Part shown: piece after piece, positions 26,172 through 34,737 of the stretch
Numbering within the stretch: position 1 is the stretch's first letter
Layout: each line of letters starts with the position of its first letter
Source: Sporosarcina ureae DSM 2281
GTDB taxonomy: Bacteria > Bacillota > Bacilli > Bacillales_A > Planococcaceae
NCBI RefSeq assembly: GCF_000425545.1
Contig: NZ_AUDQ01000007.1
Location: 62,001 to 126,000 of the forward strand
Direction: 5' to 3'
Length of the DNA: 64,000 nucleotides
Notes under the pieces: model-generated
Seen by the model: the letters and a program-made list of their open reading frames with translations, nothing else
Told to the model about the DNA's origin: nothing
The model's database searches: none
Translations under genes and position numbers: made by a program

Positions 26172-26975
26172 TCACTCCACTTCCAGGTCAACCGCTGAAC
26201 AGCCTTTTATTTCTCTTACGAAACGCTTTTCCATCAAATCATACCCTTTACTATTCGGATGGAAGAAGTCTGTGTGATAAACCAAGTTTTCATTCGAATT
26301 AAATAAATCTTTCACAGGAACAAAGCAAGCCATGCCGTCTTGTTCCACTTGTTCTTCTATCGAGCGGTTCCAGTCCGCGATAATGTCTTCGAACTCTTGT
26401 ACCTCGTCCGTCACGACAGAGAACGGATTATAGAGACCCGCTACGATGATCGGTGCATCCGGGTTATACAGACGTATAATCTCGAACAACTCTTCGATTC
26501 TCGTTTCGAATTTACCGAGAGCTTTGTAGAAATCAGACATTTTCATTTGCATGAAATTCCCTTTGACGACTTTCATGATGTCATTGCCACCGATCGTAAA
26601 GACGATATAATCTGCTTGAATGACCGCTTCTTGTACTTCTTCATCTTGCAATTGTTTTAAAAACTGGTCGCTGCGCCGTCCGCGTTTTGCTAAGTTCACG
26701 GCGTCCACTTCCATAACGCCTTTCCATTGTTCCATGTCCGACGTCAAACGGCCGAAATATCCGCCTTCTTTACGTTCGTCACCGACACCTTGTGTCAATG
26801 AATCACCTAGCCCTAAGACGTTTACACGTTTCGGGATAAATGTTTCCGGCACAACGAACGGATCGAACGCGACGGTTTCACGTTCCGCAAGCGTCGTCTC
26901 TTTTTTGCTGAATGGGGCTTGGCACCCTGCTAAGAACAATGAAAAGACGAGACCTAGCACTAGCATTCTTCTCAT
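26172..26975 (-). CDS. ypmR: SGNH/GDSL hydrolase lipoprotein YpmR
   Basis: Surface-anchored esterase-like hydrolase of 267 residues. Lipoprotein signal with LFLAGC (Cys18). SGNH blocks are clear: block I LGLGDSLTQGVGD with the nucleophilic Ser, block II Gly in NLAKRGRRSDQF, block III TIGGNDIMKVVKG, and block V DFFHPNSKGYD with the Asp-His pair. The substrate is unknown, though a cell-envelope acyl group is plausible. AAAGGATA precedes the ATG; the gene overlaps or abuts ypmS. Confidence 0.93.
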   Translation of the reverse strand: MRRMLVLGLVFSLFLAGCQAPFSKKETTLAERETVAFDPFVVPETFIPKRVNVLGLGDSLTQGVGDERKEGGYFGRLTSDMEQWKGVMEVDAVNLAKRGRRSDQFLKQLQDEEVQEAVIQADYIVFTIGGNDIMKVVKGNFMQMKMSDFYKALGKFETRIEELFEIIRLYNPDAPIIVAGLYNPFSVVTDEVQEFEDIIADWNRSIEEQVEQDGMACFVPVKDLFNSNENLVYHTDFFHPNSKGYDLMEKRFVREIKGCSAVDLEVE

Positions 26976-27000
26976 AATGTCATATCCTTTGTAGTTAATA

Positions 27001-27837
27001 TCACTCGGTGTAATACATGAATCCGATCGCGCCTTCTCCAGTGTGGGTACTAACGATCGGTGTCGTAAATGTCAGCATCACTTGAATGCCCATCTCTTCA
27101 ATCTTGCATTTAAGCGGCTCCGCCATCGCGAGGCCATTTGCATGCGCGATCCCGACACTACGAATTACTTTCCCTGCTGTTTCCTTCTTAAACTCATCAA
27201 ACAAATACGAGACTACTTGTTTATGGCTACGTACCTTCGCAACCGGTGTATACACTCCGTCCTTCAGTGACGCAATAGGCTTGATATTCATCAGAGAACC
27301 TAACATCGCTTTCCCTTTGCCTATACGTCCGCCTTTCACCATGTTATCAAGAACATCCAGTACGACGAATAAGGAAGAACTTTTACGTACATGATCAAGT
27401 GTGTCCACAATCTCTGCTACCGTTTTGCCTTCTTCTGCCAGACGGCATGCTTCAAGCACTTGGAATGACAGTGCGTGTGAAATATACATCGAGTCGATGA
27501 CCGTAACGTCAGCGCTTGACGCATGAGCTGCTGTTTCCGCAGATTTCACTGTACCGCTCATGCCGCCTGTCATATGAATCGAGATAATTTGCGACCCATC
27601 CGCACCCAGTTCATCATAGAGGTTCTGGAATACGCCGACTGCTGGCTGTGAACTTTTCGGTAATTCTTTGGCACCGCGCATCAAGTCGAGAAATTCTGCT
27701 GGTTGGATTTCTACGCCGTCAACATAGGATTTTTCATTGATGGTTAGCGTTAACGGTACGACATGGATATTGTATTGAGCAATCTGGTCATCCGTTAAAT
27801 CTGCAGTGGAATCCGTGACGATTTGAATTTTTTTCAT
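27001..27837 (-). CDS. DegV family fatty-acid-binding protein
   Basis: 278-residue two-domain DegV protein that binds a fatty acid in a cleft and, in FakB proteins, presents it to the FakA kinase. Landmarks: IVTDSTADL at the N terminus, VDGVEIQPAEF, PKSSQPAVGVF with conserved TSQP-like Ser, SIHMTGGMSGT, and a closing STHTGEGAIGFMYY. Whether it acts as a FakB is not decidable; no fakA is adjacent. GGAGATAG precedes the ATG. Confidence 0.92.
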   Translation of the reverse strand: MKKIQIVTDSTADLTDDQIAQYNIHVVPLTLTINEKSYVDGVEIQPAEFLDLMRGAKELPKSSQPAVGVFQNLYDELGADGSQIISIHMTGGMSGTVKSAETAAHASSADVTVIDSMYISHALSFQVLEACRLAEEGKTVAEIVDTLDHVRKSSSLFVVLDVLDNMVKGGRIGKGKAMLGSLMNIKPIASLKDGVYTPVAKVRSHKQVVSYLFDEFKKETAGKVIRSVGIAHANGLAMAEPLKCKIEEMGIQVMLTFTTPIVSTHTGEGAIGFMYYTE

Positions 27838-27918
27838 GATTTCTATCTCCTTCGGGTGTGGCTTTTGCGATTTTTTTCGCAGTATTTGGTATAGTGTGTT
27901 GCAGGAGGTGCTATCAGA

Positions 27919-28554
27919 ATGGAAGAATCATTCGATTATAAGAATCTGCAGGAAGAACGTTGGAATGCGATCACGCATGCCATCGGATTCTTACTCAGCA
28001 TACCTGCACTGGTTTTGCTGATCTTAAAAGGTGTGAAACAAGGCACCGGAATCGCCATAACGAGCTTCACGATCTTTGGCGTGTCCATGTTGTTACTATT
28101 CCTCGCAAGTACATTACTACATAGTATGCCGGTCAAATTGAAATCTTTTTTCGCTATTCTTGACCATTCCGCCATTTATGTACTGATTGCCGGAACGTAT
28201 ACGCCATTTTTATTGGTTACCTTACAAGGGGCGCTCGGCTGGACGTTATTCGGCATCATTTGGGGATTGACCTTGTTCGGCATCTTGTTCAAGATCTTTT
28301 ATATTCATCGATTTGCCAAACTATCGCTCGCCCTCTATCTCATTATGGGCTGGCTCATCGTGTTGGCGATTAAACCATTATATAATGCACTGCCTACTCA
28401 AGGCGTATGGTTGCTCGTGATCGGTGGGTTGTTCTATACAGCGGGCGCGTACTTCTTCATGTCACGCCGTGTACCGTATAATCACGCGATCTGGCACCTG
28501 TTCGTCATGGCAGGCAGCGCATCGATGTACTTTAGCGTTCTTCTCTATGTATAG
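27919..28554 (+). CDS. Hemolysin III / PAQR family membrane protein (YplQ-like)
   Basis: Seven-helix integral membrane protein of 211 residues. PAQR landmarks include ERWNAITHAIGFLL at the start, ASTLLHSMP, DHSAIYVLIAGTYTPFLL, and HAIWHLFVMAGS, with the His, Ser and Asp residues proposed to hold zinc at a membrane-embedded hydrolase-like site. Bacterial members are called hemolysin III, but activity is largely untested. GCAGGAGG precedes the ATG. Its terminator stem overlaps the stop codon. Confidence 0.92.
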   Translation: MEESFDYKNLQEERWNAITHAIGFLLSIPALVLLILKGVKQGTGIAITSFTIFGVSMLLLFLASTLLHSMPVKLKSFFAILDHSAIYVLIAGTYTPFLLVTLQGALGWTLFGIIWGLTLFGILFKIFYIHRFAKLSLALYLIMGWLIVLAIKPLYNALPTQGVWLLVIGGLFYTAGAYFFMSRRVPYNHAIWHLFVMAGSASMYFSVLLYV

Positions 28555-28572
28555 AGAGGAACGTTATTTTTT
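28533..28572 (+). terminator. Intrinsic terminator of the hemolysin III gene
   Basis: AGCGTTCTTCTCTAT pairs with ATAGAGAGGAACGTT (one G-T pair), followed by six T after one A. It runs into the end of dfrA, which is convergent. Confidence 0.75.
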
Positions 28573-29046
28573 ATCCCAAATTTGGTACGTATACGCGGTG
28601 CCGTCTTTCGCATAATGCGGCTCGGACTTGCTTGTTAACGCGTAGTCTTCTTCGTATTCAGGGAAGAACGTGTCACCCGGGTAATTTTTCTCAATGACGG
28701 TCACATACAATCTGTCTGCATCATCTGCCATCGACATCTTGAAAATCTCCGCGCCACCGATGACCATTACTTCGTCCGCATAGTCTTTGGCGAGCTTCAC
28801 AGCACTGTCCATATCATGAACGACCGTTACGCCGTCCGCTTCGTAGTCTTGATTGCGCGTGAGGACAATATTCAATCTGCCTTTTAACGGGCGACCAATC
28901 GATTCAAACGTTTTACGCCCCATGATCATCGCTTTGCCTATTGTCTTCTCTTTAAAATATTGTAATTCTTCCGGAATATACCATGGCATCTCATTGTCCT
29001 TGCCGATCACTCGGCCTAGGTCATGTGCAACTAATAATGAAATCAT
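28564..29046 (-). CDS. dfrA: Dihydrofolate reductase
   Basis: NADPH-dependent reduction of dihydrofolate, the partner of thymidylate synthase. 160 residues, full length. Motifs: MISLLVAHDLGRVIGKDNEMPWYIPEE with the catalytic acidic residue near 27, IMGRKTFESIGRPLKGR for cofactor binding, and VIGGAEIFK. It is 12 bases after thyA on the same strand, with a GGAGGACA site, so the pair is an operon. Confidence 0.96.
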   Translation of the reverse strand: MISLLVAHDLGRVIGKDNEMPWYIPEELQYFKEKTIGKAMIMGRKTFESIGRPLKGRLNIVLTRNQDYEADGVTVVHDMDSAVKLAKDYADEVMVIGGAEIFKMSMADDADRLYVTVIEKNYPGDTFFPEYEEDYALTSKSEPHYAKDGTAYTYQIWDKK

Positions 29047-29058
29047 TGTATGTCCTCC

Positions 29059-30000
29059 TTATACTGCGATCGGTGCTTTAATTCTCGGATGCGGATCGTA
29101 ACCTTCAATTGAAATATCTTCTGCCGTCAAATCAAAGATCGACCGACCATTGTAATTGACTTTCAGTGTCGGTAACTCTTTCGGTTCTCTCGCTAATTGC
29201 TCATGTACTTGATCGATATGGTTCTGATACAAGTGTGCGTCCCCTAATGTATGGACGAATTCGCCTACTTCTAAACCACATTCATGCGCAATTAAATGAA
29301 TAAGTAATGCGTACGACGCGATATTGAACGGTACGCCGAGGAAGACGTCCGCGCTGCGTTGGTAGAGCTGGCATGATAACTTACCGTCCGCTACATAGAA
29401 CTGAAACAGTAAGTGGCATGGTGGCAGCGCCATTTCATCGACTTCAGCCGGGTTCCACGCTGTGACGATGTGTCGGCGAGAGTCAGGATTATGCTTGATG
29501 CTGTCGATTACTTGTGCAAGCTGATCGATGACACCGTTCGCGCTATCCCACGCTCTCCATTGCTTGCCGTAGACAGGACCTAGATCCCCGTGCTGCTTCG
29601 CAAATTCTTCATCTGCTAGGATTTTCTCTTTAAATGAAGCGAGTTCCGCTTTATAAATCGTCGCGAATTCTTCATCTTTTAATACACGGCGGCCAAAATC
29701 TGTCATATCCGGTCCTGTATACGCCGCACTGTTTACATACCGCTCAAATGCCCATTCATCCCAAATACCATTACGTTCTTGAATCAACGTACGGATATTA
29801 GTATCACCTTTAATAAACCATAATAATTCCGAGACAATCAAACGAAACGCCGTCTTTTTTGTTGTTAGCAGAGGAAATCCTTGCGCTAAATCAAAACGCA
29901 TCTGATAGCCGAAGACACTGTATGTCCCCGTACCCGTACGGTCTCCCTTTTTTGTTCCTGTTTCCAGAATATGTTGACATAGATCTAAATATTGCTTCAT
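29059..30000 (-). CDS. thyA: Thymidylate synthase ThyA
   Basis: Makes dTMP from dUMP using methylenetetrahydrofolate. 313 residues: longer than the 264-residue E. coli form because of an insertion at about residues 88-140 (containing [15 protein letters not shown]), as in the Lactobacillus casei enzyme. Motifs: [20 protein letters not shown], the catalytic cysteine in [12 protein letters not shown], and [19 protein letters not shown]. It precedes dfrA. Confidence is high. Confidence 0.97.
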   Translation of the reverse strand: MKQYLDLCQHILETGTKKGDRTGTGTYSVFGYQMRFDLAQGFPLLTTKKTAFRLIVSELLWFIKGDTNIRTLIQERNGIWDEWAFERYVNSAAYTGPDMTDFGRRVLKDEEFATIYKAELASFKEKILADEEFAKQHGDLGPVYGKQWRAWDSANGVIDQLAQVIDSIKHNPDSRRHIVTAWNPAEVDEMALPPCHLLFQFYVADGKLSCQLYQRSADVFLGVPFNIASYALLIHLIAHECGLEVGEFVHTLGDAHLYQNHIDQVHEQLAREPKELPTLKVNYNGRSIFDLTAEDISIEGYDPHPRIKAPIAV

Positions 30001-30082
30001 GCTTCAAGCTCCCTCTTCTGAAATTACACTTAGTATAGCATTCTTTGCCCTCATGCAAAAAGAAAGTACTTGGATTTACGCA

Positions 30083-30139
30083 CAAAAAAACACACCGGGA
30101 AATAGCTGATTACGAAAGCCATTTCGGTGGTGTGTTTTT
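30083..30139 (-). terminator. Intrinsic terminator of ypjP
   Basis: AACACACC and GGTGTGTT pair over a long imperfect stem, with flanking A and T runs on both sides. It overlaps the last codons of ypjP. Confidence 0.8.
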
Positions 30140-30697
30140 AGACCAGTAAATATCGCCAACTGAGTGATGCGCGACAAATCCATCATCCGCTGTATGGTAA
30201 TGGAAGTTATAGAAGTAACCGTCAATAGGTCGTTTTTCCGTCCGGACGTGGAATTTGATCAGATCTTGGTTCGCTGTCTTGTCGTAGACGTGAAAAATCT
30301 TTTCCGCATAATCGCCTGAAGGCTGCTCGGTGATTGCGAGACGGCGATCTGCTGCATTATGTACGGTCGTTTGAATTACCGCTTCGATTCGTGGAAAAAT
30401 CTCATTATCGAATTCATTCTGGATTACGGGGCCGATACGCTGTCCGAATTTTTCATATGTTAACAGACGTGCATGTGCGACCAATTGCTGTTCTCTAGTG
30501 TAGCTGTCAAGCGTCAGTAAGTCATTTCGATTGTCTTGCAGTTCAAGGGAATACTCCATGCCTTCTGCGTGGGTTCCGGATTCATTCGGTTCATGCTTGT
30601 CTTGAAAGTTTGTCCAAATTTCATGATTGGGTGTAATGATGCCCAGTGTCAACACGGCGACAGATGCGATCATCAGCCGCTGTAACCATTGCTTCAT
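30110..30697 (-). CDS. ypjP: YpjP family protein
   Basis: 195-residue protein of the Bacillales YpjP family, function unknown. I chose the ATG at 30697, eight bases after AAGGAG; nearer ATGs overlap the site. Residues 1 to about 24 form a signal or anchor (KQWLQRLMIASVAVLTLG). Near the C terminus the conserved run HYHTADDGFVAHHSVGDIYWSKNTPPKW (location only) defines the family. Its place next to thyA-dfrA matches my memory of the B. subtilis order. Confidence 0.86.
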   Translation of the reverse strand: MKQWLQRLMIASVAVLTLGIITPNHEIWTNFQDKHEPNESGTHAEGMEYSLELQDNRNDLLTLDSYTREQQLVAHARLLTYEKFGQRIGPVIQNEFDNEIFPRIEAVIQTTVHNAADRRLAITEQPSGDYAEKIFHVYDKTANQDLIKFHVRTEKRPIDGYFYNFHYHTADDGFVAHHSVGDIYWSKNTPPKWLS

Positions 30698-30888
30698 TTC
30701 CATCACTCCTTCAACATTCCGTCATACATCTACATAACTCATACGAAAAGCGTCACAAAAGGTTTCATCTTTTACTATTTCATTGTACAATAAAGTCAAA
30801 CTTCAATCATCAATTTTCACAAAATGTTCTCTGATTGCAAGTTAAGCGGATTTCAATCAACGCGCTACATATAAAGGAGGTCGCAACA

Positions 30889-30966
30889 ATGGATGTTAAC
30901 TTACTATTAGGTATTGGTATGCTGGTATTGACTTTGTACTTGAGCTCCCTTAATTTCACGCACTAA
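30889..30966 (+). CDS. 25-residue hydrophobic peptide
   Basis: Short frame MDVNLLLGIGMLVLTLYLSS, then LNFTH and stop. It has an excellent ribosome site AAGGAGG eight bases before the ATG, and a strong terminator follows at 31022-31065. Nearly all residues from 5 to 20 are hydrophobic, so a single membrane-spanning helix is likely. I recognise no family. The ribosome site, start, stop and terminator together make it more likely real than random; a small membrane regulator or type I toxin-like peptide are possibilities, not conclusions. Confidence 0.6.
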   Translation: MDVNLLLGIGMLVLTLYLSSLNFTH

Positions 30967-31021
30967 TTCAATAGCGAAGAACGCCGTATAGCCTCGACAG
31001 GCTGGCGTTATGGTAAAACAC

Positions 31022-31065
31022 AAAAAAGACTGTATGGCTTAATAAAAAGCTATACAGTCTTTTTT
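31022..31065. terminator. Bidirectional intrinsic terminator
   Basis: AAAAAAGACTGTAT(G)GCTT pairs with AAGC(T)ATACAGTCTTTTTT with a single mismatch. It closes the short peptide gene on the plus strand and the methyltransferase gene on the minus strand. A second hairpin (AACGCC/GGCGTT, about 30979-31011) precedes it. Confidence 0.92.
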
Positions 31066-31112
31066 CCTTGTTAATCGTTAAGTAAAGAAATGAGACCGCG
31101 CTACAGCCCATC

Positions 31113-31892
31113 TCATTTCTCAAGCACGCCATAATGCACTTTCGTATACGGGCGAATTTGCTGAATAAAGCCGAAGCGTTCGAACATCGGTGACTGGAAG
31201 TGGTCTTTCAGGACGACACTGCGTCGGCATACGCGCAAAGCTTCTGCTACCCATTCTTCCGTGACAGTATCGGTCACACCAATTTCCCGCAAAACTTCAA
31301 AATTGGATGACTCTTCGATTGGAGTCGTGAACATCGGATCGAGAAATACAACGTCACGTGAGTTCGTTTCGCAAGTTTTCAAGAAATCTACGGCTTCCGC
31401 ATGAATGACTTGGACTCGTCTCATCGCTTCTTGCAGTAGTGGAAAGTCGATTGGGAAGTTATGCAATCCGACTTTAGTTAGAAAGGCGACAATTTGATCT
31501 GCTTCGATCCCTTCCACTGTTCCTTTTTCTCCCACAGTGCTCGCCGCAATGATCGCATCAGAGCCGAGGCCGAGTGTGCAGTCGAGGAAAGAGTCTTCCG
31601 GTTTAAGATCGGCTGCCGCCACGAGTGGATCTATTTCGCCTTTTAGGATGCGTTTCAAGCGATAAGTAGCAGAGTTCGGATGAAAGAAGAACGACTCGTT
31701 ACTACCTTTTTTGTAAAACGAATAGCGGTCCTTCCCCGCCACTAAAACATCTGCTTGATAGACGTCTTGTAGTGTAGGGATAGACCGCTTTTTTCGCTCG
31801 ACGACAGGTGCCTGTAACGCGTCCGCTGCTTGATGCATCAGTGCAGTGGAATGTTCATCAGGGCGTCCTGCTGTCGTAATGATCACGTTCAC
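31113..31892 (-). CDS. Class I SAM-dependent methyltransferase (YpiP/RsmJ-like)
   Basis: Predicted nucleic acid methyltransferase of 259 residues. The N-terminal third is a family-specific region ending in PNSATYRLKRILKG. The SAM site is DCTLGLGSDAIIAAS (about 104-118), and motif IV is VVFLDPMFTTP (about 180), similar to the DPPY-type motif of base methyltransferases. It resembles RsmJ (16S rRNA m2G1516) in plan, but the target is not certain. It overlaps the bacilliredoxin gene by four bases (ATGA), so the two are translationally coupled. Confidence 0.84.
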   Translation of the reverse strand: MNVIITTAGRPDEHSTALMHQAADALQAPVVERKKRSIPTLQDVYQADVLVAGKDRYSFYKKGSNESFFFHPNSATYRLKRILKGEIDPLVAAADLKPEDSFLDCTLGLGSDAIIAASTVGEKGTVEGIEADQIVAFLTKVGLHNFPIDFPLLQEAMRRVQVIHAEAVDFLKTCETNSRDVVFLDPMFTTPIEESSNFEVLREIGVTDTVTEEWVAEALRVCRRSVVLKDHFQSPMFERFGFIQQIRPYTKVHYGVLEK

Positions 31893-32320
31893 TGAGCGAC
31901 AACTTTAGTTAAGACGTCAACCAGGTGATCTTTAATTTGATCTTTCTGGAAATTCTCGATTTGTTCGCGTGGAATAAAGTATACAACTTTCCCTTCATTC
32001 CAGATCGCAATGGATGGTGAACTTGGTGGAATTTCTGGGAAGTACGAACGGAACGTTTCCGTCGCTTCTTTATCTTGACCTGCAAACACCGTAAATAGGT
32101 GATCCGGTTTCACTTCTTCTATCGCCTCGCGTACTGCCGGACGTGCTAAACCTGCTGCACAGCCACAGACAGAGTTGATCACAATAATAGCGGAACCTTC
32201 CAAGTCTTTTAGTGTATCGTCGACTTCTTCAGCCGTTGTTAGTTCTGTAAATCCTGCAGTTGTTAATTCTTCGCGCATCGGTGTAACGATTCCGCGCATG
32301 TACTCATCATAAGCGTTCAT
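31889..32320 (-). CDS. brxA: Bacilliredoxin BrxA/BrxB
   Basis: Thioredoxin-like protein that removes bacillithiol from mixed disulfides. 143 residues from the ATG at 32320, preceded by GGCGGAGA at a proper distance. The active site is NSVCGCAAGLARPA (CGC motif near residue 53). Landmarks: YDEYMRGIVTPMREELT, FTVFAGQDKEATE and PPSSPSIAIW. It is closer by memory to YphP (BrxA) than to YqiW. It implies that the organism uses bacillithiol. Confidence 0.9.
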   Translation of the reverse strand: MNAYDEYMRGIVTPMREELTTAGFTELTTAEEVDDTLKDLEGSAIIVINSVCGCAAGLARPAVREAIEEVKPDHLFTVFAGQDKEATETFRSYFPEIPPSSPSIAIWNEGKVVYFIPREQIENFQKDQIKDHLVDVLTKVVAQ

Positions 32321-32537
32321 TTGAATATCTCCGCCTTTCATGGGGGGGTAAGTGTTTTATGTCGTACTGATTTCAATAGTAAAGGATAGAAGGAATTATT
32401 TCACGTGATTGAGTTGGCGAAAGATAGAATATTGTATTCACTGATATTCTTTGAGCGAATAATCCGCTATATGAATCATCATTCATTCATGATAAAATTA
32501 TCTTACTATTCTATAAAAATGATAAGGAGTGTGAAAT

Positions 32538-33281
32538 ATGGGCAAATTAGTAGATAAGATTGCGATCGTAACAGGTGCGGCACAAGGAATTGGAGAGAAA
32601 ATTGCGGAACGTGTACTTCAGGATGGGGCTTCGGTCATCATGTTGGACGTTAATTTCACCAAGTTGCAACAAACGGCTTCCGCATTAGACTCTTCAGGTG
32701 AAAAGGTATTCGCTATGAAGTGCGACGTAGCCGATCCAGACGAAGTGACGAAAACATTTTCTACTATTTACGAGAAGTTCGGCAAGGTTGATATATTGAT
32801 TAATAATGCAGGTATAACGAGGGATTCATTTTTCCATAAAATGACGCCGGCGCAATGGCATTCTGTACTGGACGTCAATCTCAACAGCATGTTCTATACG
32901 TGCCAAGCCGTCATTCCGCATATGCGTGCGCAGCAATACGGCAAGATCGTCAATGTCTCATCCTCTTCCAGCTGGGGTAATTTGGGACAAGGAAATTACA
33001 GTGCGTCAAAAGCGGGTGTACTTGGTTTGACTCGAACGCTAGCTAAAGAAAACGGCGGTAAGCAGATAACGGTCAATGCGGTAGCGCCAGGTCAGATCAA
33101 TACCGATATGACGAAGGATTTGCCAAAAGATGTGAAGAAAATGGCGACGATGTTAACGCCTGTTGGTCGTATAGGTGATCCTGCAGAAGTAGCTTCGGTT
33201 GTTGCGTTTTTAGCTTCAGATGATTCGAGTTTTGTAAATGGCGAGTGCATTAGTGTTAGTGGCGGATTTTTGATGGTGTAA
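32538..33281 (+). CDS. Short-chain dehydrogenase/reductase, FabG-like
   Basis: NAD(P)-dependent oxidoreductase of 247 residues with the classical SDR layout: VTGAAQGIGEKIAE cofactor loop, CDVADPDEV, INNAGITRD, catalytic Ser in NVSSSSSWGNLGQG, YSASKAG catalytic Tyr-Lys, and VAPGQINTDM. It most resembles beta-ketoacyl-ACP or acetoacetyl-CoA reductases, but it is monocistronic with no fatty-acid or polyester genes nearby, so the substrate is open. AAGGAG precedes the ATG. It ends in a shared bidirectional terminator. Confidence 0.9.
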   Translation: MGKLVDKIAIVTGAAQGIGEKIAERVLQDGASVIMLDVNFTKLQQTASALDSSGEKVFAMKCDVADPDEVTKTFSTIYEKFGKVDILINNAGITRDSFFHKMTPAQWHSVLDVNLNSMFYTCQAVIPHMRAQQYGKIVNVSSSSSWGNLGQGNYSASKAGVLGLTRTLAKENGGKQITVNAVAPGQINTDMTKDLPKDVKKMATMLTPVGRIGDPAEVASVVAFLASDDSSFVNGECISVSGGFLMV

Positions 33282-33284
33282 TGT

Positions 33285-33338
33285 AAAAATATACCTGTGT
33301 GAGAACTTTTTGATTGTCCTCACACAGGTATATTTTTT
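33285..33338. terminator. Bidirectional terminator between the SDR gene and bioY
   Basis: AAAAATATACCTGTGTGAG and CTCACACAGGTATATTTTTT form a long perfect stem with A and T runs on both ends. Confidence 0.95.
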
Positions 33339-33903
33339 ACGTCAAACGCTTACTCAGAGGCTTGAATTTAATAGCTTTTTGCAGTCTAGGAATTAATATA
33401 ATAGACAGAATCGTAACTCCAATATCCAGTGGTAAATAAGCAACCATCCAGGACCAAGCAAGTACATAACTGAAGCCAGCAGGTGCTTCTACCCAGTATA
33501 CATACGCAAAATACATATAATTCGTACCGATTATGTAGTTCACTGCTATTGCGAGAAAGCCTGCACCCGCATAACTAAACCACGACTGTTTACACTCGAA
33601 GAGCTTCCCTACGAGATAAGCTACGAAAATAAAGGAAATAATGTAACCAAACGTCGGGCTGATGAAACTACCGAGTCCTCCTTTAAATTGTGCGAAAATC
33701 GGAGCACCTGCTAACCCAATAAATAAATACGCGAACATTGACATGGCACCCAAGCGGCTACCTAGTAATCCCCCTGCCAATATTGCAAATAGTAGCTGAA
33801 GCGTGACTGGCACACCCCCGATCGTAAGGAGCGGCGCTATGTTCGCCCCCACCCCCATCAGTGCTGCAAATAATGCGCAAAGTACAATTTCTTTTGCTTT
33901 CAT
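33337..33903 (-). CDS. bioY: Biotin ECF transporter substrate-binding protein BioY
   Basis: Six-helix S-component that binds biotin and works with a shared ECF energizing module or alone. 188 residues. Landmarks: KAKEIVLCALFAALMGVGANIAP at the N terminus, GGVPVTLQLLFAILAGGLLGSRLGA, IGLAGAPIFAQFKGGLG and PTFGYIISFI, matching the biotin-contacting loops of BioY. It diverges from bioD across a 96-base gap holding a BirA-like operator. GGAGGA precedes the ATG. Confidence 0.93.
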   Translation of the reverse strand: MKAKEIVLCALFAALMGVGANIAPLLTIGGVPVTLQLLFAILAGGLLGSRLGAMSMFAYLFIGLAGAPIFAQFKGGLGSFISPTFGYIISFIFVAYLVGKLFECKQSWFSYAGAGFLAIAVNYIIGTNYMYFAYVYWVEAPAGFSYVLAWSWMVAYLPLDIGVTILSIILIPRLQKAIKFKPLSKRLT

Positions 33904-33945
33904 TTTCTGATCCTCCTACTTTCTATTGTTGTCTTACAAATTATA

Positions 33946-33974
33946 TGTTAACATAATTCAGTATTTAGTTAACT
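33946..33974. promoter_or_regulatory. Candidate BirA (biotin repressor) operator
   Basis: TGTTAAC and GTTAACT (6-bp GTTAAC at 33947-33952 and 33968-33973) separated by 15 bases, the layout of Gram-positive BirA sites. It overlaps the minus-strand -10 box of bioY (TATAAT, 33944-33939 region) and lies 26 bases before bioD, so one site could control both sides. Confidence 0.7.
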
Positions 33975-33999
33975 CATATTTTAAAAAGGAGATTATAAT

Positions 34000-34737
34000 G
34001 TGTCGATATTATTCATTACTGGAACAGATACTGATGCTGGAAAAACTGTAGCCACTGTGTTACTTAGTGACTTTTTATCTACTAAAGGTCGGAATTTCGT
34101 CCCGTTTAAACCTATCCAAACAGGGGCGGTTTTACGCAATGACCACTTTGCGGCACCAGATATGATGACGTATGAGCTGGCGTCAGGCAAAGAACAACTT
34201 TCCCCCGACTATTTATTCACTACACCTTGCTCGCCTCATTTGGCTGCCAGTTTGGAAGACGTACAAATCGATATTAATAGATTGACACAAACGGTGAAGA
34301 AACTTAGTGAAAGTTATGACGGCATCGTAGTAGAAGGAGCGGGAGGATTATATGTTCCGCTTACCTCAGAAGGATATTGCATGATTGACTGGATGGAAGA
34401 ATTGATGGCACCTGTGGTATTAGTGGCACGAGCGGGAGTTGGGACGATCAACCACACACTCCTTTCAATCGAAGCAATGAAAGCTAGAGGGATTCGAATT
34501 GCCGGGCTTTTATTCAATGATATGGCGCAAGACCAGCACAATGTCATTAAAGATAATGTGGAAATGATCCAAAAGCTTAGCGGTGTTCCAGTGATAGGGA
34601 TCATTCCCTATCAGAAAGACATTCAAGAAACGTTGATGGATTCGGAAAAGAGAAAGAAATGCTACGAAGAATGGAATTATACAATTTTAGAGGAGGCGTT
34701 ACAGAGTGGAAGCGAATCAATTACTCAAGAAAAGTAA
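34000..34737 (+). CDS. bioD: Dethiobiotin synthetase BioD
   Basis: ATP-dependent ring closure of 7,8-diaminopelargonic acid to dethiobiotin. 245 residues from a GTG at 34000 with AAGGAG eight bases upstream; the ATG two bases earlier is out of frame. Motifs: [17 protein letters not shown] (P-loop), FKPIQTGAV, and [10 protein letters not shown]. It overlaps bioA by 32 bases. No bioB, bioF, bioW or bioI gene is in the window. Confidence 0.95.
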   Translation: MSILFITGTDTDAGKTVATVLLSDFLSTKGRNFVPFKPIQTGAVLRNDHFAAPDMMTYELASGKEQLSPDYLFTTPCSPHLAASLEDVQIDINRLTQTVKKLSESYDGIVVEGAGGLYVPLTSEGYCMIDWMEELMAPVVLVARAGVGTINHTLLSIEAMKARGIRIAGLLFNDMAQDQHNVIKDNVEMIQKLSGVPVIGIIPYQKDIQETLMDSEKRKKCYEEWNYTILEEALQSGSESITQEK

